A DNA stretch of 9,326 nucleotides. Origin: an uncultured Rhodoferax sp. (GTDB taxonomy: Bacteria; Pseudomonadota; Gammaproteobacteria; Burkholderiales; Burkholderiaceae_C). The notes below the pieces were generated by a model. The model was not told the DNA's origin and searched no databases. It worked only from the letters and a program-made list of their open reading frames with translations. The stretch lies in contig CAKZJN010000103.1 in assembly GCA_936943465.1 (NCBI GenBank), positions 1 through 9,326 on the forward strand. Reading direction: 5' to 3'. Numbering within the stretch: position 1 is the stretch's first letter; each line of letters begins with the position of its first letter. Positions 6,560 through 9,326 of the stretch are shown in pieces. The position numbers and the translations under genes were made by a program.

Positions 6560-8071
6560 TCACTCTTCCACGAAGGCTTCGGCGCGGCGCGACTTCACCG
6601 CCGGCAAGAACACCAGCGCCACCATCACCAGCGCTGCCGCCAGCAGCCCGGCTGACAGCGGGCGCGTCACCAGCACGCTCCAGTCCCCACGCGACAGCAG
6701 CAAGGCACGGCGCAGGTACTCTTCCATCATGGGGCCCAGAATAAAGCCCAGCAGCAAAGGCGCTGGCTCCAGGTCGAGTTTGTGAAAGACGTAGCCAATA
6801 AAACCGAACAAGGCCACCAGCCAGATGTCAAACACGCTGTGGTTGGTGGTGTACACGCCCATCGCACAGAACAGCACAATCGCTGGAAACAGCCAACGGT
6901 AGGGCACGCTGAGCAGTTTGATCCACATGCCGATCAGCGGCAGGTTCAGCACCACCAACATCAGGTTGCCAATCCACATGGACGCGATCAGCCCCCAGAA
7001 CAACTCCGGGTTAACCGTCATGACCTGCGGCCCGGGTTGCACGTTGTGCAGCATCATGGCGCCGACCATGAGTGCCATCACCGCATTGGAAGGAATGCCC
7101 AGCGTCAGCAGCGGAATGAATGACGTCTGCGCGCCGGCGTTGTTGGCCGATTCGGGCGCTGCCACACCCCGAATATTGCCCTTGCCGAACTCCACCTCGC
7201 CGGGCTTGCTGGGAATCTTCTTTTCCAGCGCGTACGAGGCAAACGAGGCCAGCAGTGCGCCGCCGCCCGGCAAAATGCCCAAGAGAGCGCCCAGCGTCGT
7301 GCCGCGCAGCACGGCCGGCGTCATGTCCTTGAAGTCCTGCCGCGTGGGCCATAAGCCCTGTACTTTGGAGGTAAACACCTGCCGCGCGTGCTCCGGCTGG
7401 GCCAGATTGGCGATGATCTCGCCATACCCGAACACCCCCATGGCGATGGCCACAAAGCCGATGCCATCGGTCAGTTCGGGCATATCAAAAGCAAAGCGGA
7501 CTACACCGGAATTCACATCGGTCCCCACCAAGCCCAGCAGCAGCCCCAGCACCACCATGGCAATCGCCTTGAGCAACGAGCCTGCCGCCAAGACCACCGC
7601 GCCAATCAGCCCCAGAATCATTAGAGAAAAATACTCGGCCGGCCCGAACTGCAACGCCAGATCGGTTAGCACCGGCGCAAAGGCCGCCAGCACCAGCGTC
7701 CCGACACAACCGGCAAAAAAGGAGCCCAAACCGGCAGCCGCCAATGCGGGTCCGGCACGGCCCATGCGGGCCATCTGGTAGCCGTCGATGCAGGTCACCA
7801 CCGAGGACGATTCGCCCGGTAGATTGACCAAAATGGCGGTGGTTGAACCGCCGTATTGGGCCCCGTAATAAATGCCCGCCAGCATGATTAGCGCCGACAC
7901 CGGCGGCAACGCGTAGGTTGCCGGCAGCAGCATGGCGATGGTGGCAATCGGACCGATGCCCGGCAACACACCGATCAGGGTTCCGAGCAGGCAGCCCACC
8001 AGGGCGTACAGCAGGTTCATGGGCGTAAAGGCCACACCAAAACCCAGGGTCAGATTGCTCAGAAGTTCCAT
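6560..8071 (-). CDS. tctA: Tripartite tricarboxylate transporter large permease subunit TctA
   Basis: This is the large integral membrane subunit of a TTT-family secondary transporter, which imports carboxylates such as citrate with an ion gradient and a periplasmic binding protein. The 503-residue length is typical of TctA, with about 11-12 hydrophobic segments. Signature stretches are GVLPGIGP (34-41), the YGGSTTAILVNLPGE loop (73-87), and DGYQMARMGRAGPAL (96-110). The second inverted half repeats the theme in GILPGGGALLASFASYALEK and GAQTSFIPLLTLGIPSNAVMAL. The ATG at 8069-8071 lies 12 bp after the tctB stop, with a modest GAAGG as ribosome binding site. Carboxylate specificity cannot be read from TctA; it is set by the TctC partner, which is not in the window. 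Confidence 0.95.
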   Translation of the reverse strand: MELLSNLTLGFGVAFTPMNLLYALVGCLLGTLIGVLPGIGPIATIAMLLPATYALPPVSALIMLAGIYYGAQYGGSTTAILVNLPGESSSVVTCIDGYQMARMGRAGPALAAAGLGSFFAGCVGTLVLAAFAPVLTDLALQFGPAEYFSLMILGLIGAVVLAAGSLLKAIAMVVLGLLLGLVGTDVNSGVVRFAFDMPELTDGIGFVAIAMGVFGYGEIIANLAQPEHARQVFTSKVQGLWPTRQDFKDMTPAVLRGTTLGALLGILPGGGALLASFASYALEKKIPSKPGEVEFGKGNIRGVAAPESANNAGAQTSFIPLLTLGIPSNAVMALMVGAMMLHNVQPGPQVMTVNPELFWGLIASMWIGNLMLVVLNLPLIGMWIKLLSVPYRWLFPAIVLFCAMGVYTTNHSVFDIWLVALFGFIGYVFHKLDLEPAPLLLGFILGPMMEEYLRRALLLSRGDWSVLVTRPLSAGLLAAALVMVALVFLPAVKSRRAEAFVEE

Positions 8072-8083
8072 ACCGCCGCGCCT

Positions 8084-8572
8084 TCAACCACCCGCAAACG
8101 CCGGCCACACCGGCAATTGCAGCTTGAGCAGCAACACAAAGGTAACGTAGCTTCCTGCGGCCAGAATCAGCGCCAGTGCCAGCACTTCTTTCCAGCGGAA
8201 CTCGGTGCCGGCGCGCGCCGCCACCACAGTCAGCACACCAATCGCCGCCACCAGCCCCATGGGCGGCAGCCCGATGGACGACAAGCCGCCGATCAGCACC
8301 CCGAAGGACAGATTGGCCAGCACCACATAAATCACCGGGCGCCACGCCCAAGGCCCGATACGGCCACCATCTTCGGTCTCAAACAGCAGCGACTTGTAGA
8401 CAATCACGCCCCCCAGAATCGTCAGCAGCGCGCCCAAGAGCAGCGGAAAAAAACCGGGCCCCATGTGCGAAGCGGTGCCCACCGTGTAGCGCGAGGCGCT
8501 CCAGGCAAAGCCCAAGCCGGTTGCCATAAACAGCAGCCCGGAGAAGAAGTCTTTCTGGTGTTTCAGTTGCAC
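8084..8572 (-). CDS. tctB: Tripartite tricarboxylate transporter small subunit TctB
   Basis: This 162-residue TctB-family protein is the small membrane subunit that partners TctA. Four hydrophobic segments are visible: FFSGLLFMATGLGFAWSA (about 9-26), FFPLLLGALLTILGGVIVY (about 41-59), a long segment over about 80-118, and VLALALILAAGSYVTFVLLL (about 129-148). The motif GTASHMGPGFFPLLLG (about 32-47) is the typical TctB loop into helix two. Translation appears to start at a GTG (8570-8572) with a good AGGA (8580-8583) seven bases upstream. The stop is 12 bp before tctA, so the two genes are surely an operon. The usual tctC is not upstream; a secretion-ATPase gene ends there instead, 19 bp away. 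Confidence 0.93.
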   Translation of the reverse strand: MQLKHQKDFFSGLLFMATGLGFAWSASRYTVGTASHMGPGFFPLLLGALLTILGGVIVYKSLLFETEDGGRIGPWAWRPVIYVVLANLSFGVLIGGLSSIGLPPMGLVAAIGVLTVVAARAGTEFRWKEVLALALILAAGSYVTFVLLLKLQLPVWPAFAGG

Positions 8573-8579
8573 GGGAAAT

Positions 8580-8583
8580 TCCT
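8580..8583 (-). promoter_or_regulatory. Ribosome binding site fixing the GTG start of tctB
   Basis: On the minus strand AGGA lies seven bases before the GTG at 8570-8572. It sits inside the 19-bp gap after the stop of the secretion-ATPase gene. It supports GTG as the true start rather than a later ATG. Confidence 0.6.
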
Positions 8584-8591
8584 GCTTCGGC

Positions 8592-9326
8592 TCATTCCAT
8601 CGGCGGGGTCGAACTCAGCACCTCGGACACCACCGTCAGACCTTCGGCCACGCGCAGGGCGCCGGCCAGGCGCAAGGGCCGCATGCCATCACTCAGCGCC
8701 TGTTTGCGCAGCGCCTCGATCACCGGTTCCTTGGTCACGCGCTGCTTGAATCCATCAGTCACTTCGAGCAACTCATAAAGCCCCATGCGCCCCATGAAGC
8801 CGGTCATGCGGCAATCGACGCAGCCGACCGGCTTGTAGGGCTTGTAGCCGCCACTGATCTGCCAGGGCTTGACGATCTCGGCCAGCTTTTCGCGGGTGGC
8901 TTCCTCGTCCGGCACCCGGCATTTGGTGCACAGGGTGCGCACCAGCCGCTGCGCCAGCACGCCCAGTAGCGTGGCATTGATCAGGTAAGCCGGAATGCCC
9001 AGTTCCAGCAGGCGGGTTACCGCTGAGGGCGCATCGTTGGTGTGCAGCGTGGAAAACACCAGGTGCCCGGTCAAGGCCGCCTGCACCGCCATTTCTGCGG
9101 TCTCCAGATCGCGAATTTCACCCACCATGATGATGTCCGGGTCCTGCCGCATGAGCGCGCGCAGCCCCTGTGGAAAGCCGAACTCCAACTGCGGCTGCAC
9201 CTGCGTCTGGTTGAACGAGGGCTCGATCATTTCAATCGGGTCTTCCACCGTGCTCACATTCACCTCTTCGGTGGCTACGCGCTTGAGGGTGGAATACAGC
9301 GTGGTGGTCTTGCCCGAACCGGTAGG
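8592..9326 (-). CDS. GspE/PilB-family secretion or pilus ATPase, C-terminal part (runs off right edge)
   Basis: The last 244 residues of a hexameric traffic ATPase are visible. This family powers type II secretion (GspE) or type IV pilus extension (PilB) at the inner membrane. The open frame continues to the right edge, starting inside the Walker A motif (PTGSGKTT, residues 1-8 of the visible part). Next come the Asp box VEDPIE (27-32), the Walker B region DIIMVGEIRD (64-73), and the His box TGHLVFSTLHTND (86-98). A tetracysteine zinc site is formed by Cys133, Cys136, Cys169 and Cys172, followed by GFMGRMGLYELL. The four cysteines favour the GspE/PilB branch over PilT. GspE and PilB cannot be told apart without the N-terminus and neighbours. 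The C-terminus (ALRVAEGLTVVSEVLSSTP) is the usual family ending. tctB follows 19 bp downstream on the same strand. Confidence 0.92.
   Translation of the reverse strand, partial: PTGSGKTTTLYSTLKRVATEEVNVSTVEDPIEMIEPSFNQTQVQPQLEFGFPQGLRALMRQDPDIIMVGEIRDLETAEMAVQAALTGHLVFSTLHTNDAPSAVTRLLELGIPAYLINATLLGVLAQRLVRTLCTKCRVPDEEATREKLAEIVKPWQISGGYKPYKPVGCVDCRMTGFMGRMGLYELLEVTDGFKQRVTKEPVIEALRKQALSDGMRPLRLAGALRVAEGLTVVSEVLSSTPPME

Noticed and set aside
6918..7781. Plus-strand open frame of 287 codons opposite tctA
   Set aside because: It is Ser/Pro/Ala-rich antisense of a membrane protein gene, and TctA signatures on the minus strand run throughout.
8117..8749. Plus-strand open frame of 210 codons across tctB and the end of the ATPase gene
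   Set aside because: It spans two well-supported minus-strand genes and their gap, is Gln/Arg/His-rich and matches no family.

Overview
This is an ordinary-looking, GC-rich chromosomal segment. Gene content and protein style point to a betaproteobacterium of the order Burkholderiales, most likely Comamonadaceae (Rhodoferax/Polaromonas/Acidovorax-like). That placement is inferred from the proteins (RbgA/YlqF start, tct genes, MFE-2-type SDR, NUDT19-like Nudix protein), not from a marker gene. I see no tRNA, rRNA, insertion sequence, CRISPR array, prophage or plasmid feature. Coding density is high and almost all the sequence is explained.

Layout, left to right. The window opens with the first 29 codons of a RbgA/YlqF-type GTPase on the minus strand (1-87). 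A 172-bp divergent intergenic region separates it from a 173-residue phasin-like protein on the plus strand (260-781). That gene converges on gshA (minus, 863-2401), and a perfect 16-bp inverted repeat between them (807-843) looks like a shared terminator. A 119-bp divergent spacer follows, then a plus-strand membrane protein (2521-3744) with seven predicted membrane segments and a C-terminal GGDEF-like domain whose catalytic motifs are lost. This converges on a minus-strand short-chain dehydrogenase (3776-4690) of the kind found in peroxisomal multifunctional enzyme 2.

The dehydrogenase is divergent, across 65 bp, from a plus-strand pair: a NUDT19-like Nudix hydrolase (4756-5631) and, 4 bp later, an NlpC/P60 lipoprotein (5636-6148). 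The lipoprotein gene overlaps by 20 bp the end of a small three-helix membrane protein on the minus strand (6129-6470). The rest of the window is one minus-strand block in the order GspE/PilB-type secretion ATPase (8592 to the right edge, 5' end missing), tctB (8084-8572), tctA (6560-8071). Gaps are only 19 and 12 bp, so the block may be co-transcribed.

How they may work together: tctB and tctA encode the two membrane subunits of a tripartite tricarboxylate transporter. The periplasmic binding protein (TctC) is not in the window and is not in its usual place just upstream of tctB. The dehydrogenase and Nudix protein could both handle CoA thioesters or CoA, but this rests only on family resemblance and adjacency. 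gshA makes the glutathione precursor gamma-glutamylcysteine. No previously undescribed system is evident. The points most worth a second look are the degenerate GGDEF protein and the tctBA pair behind a secretion-ATPase gene without tctC.
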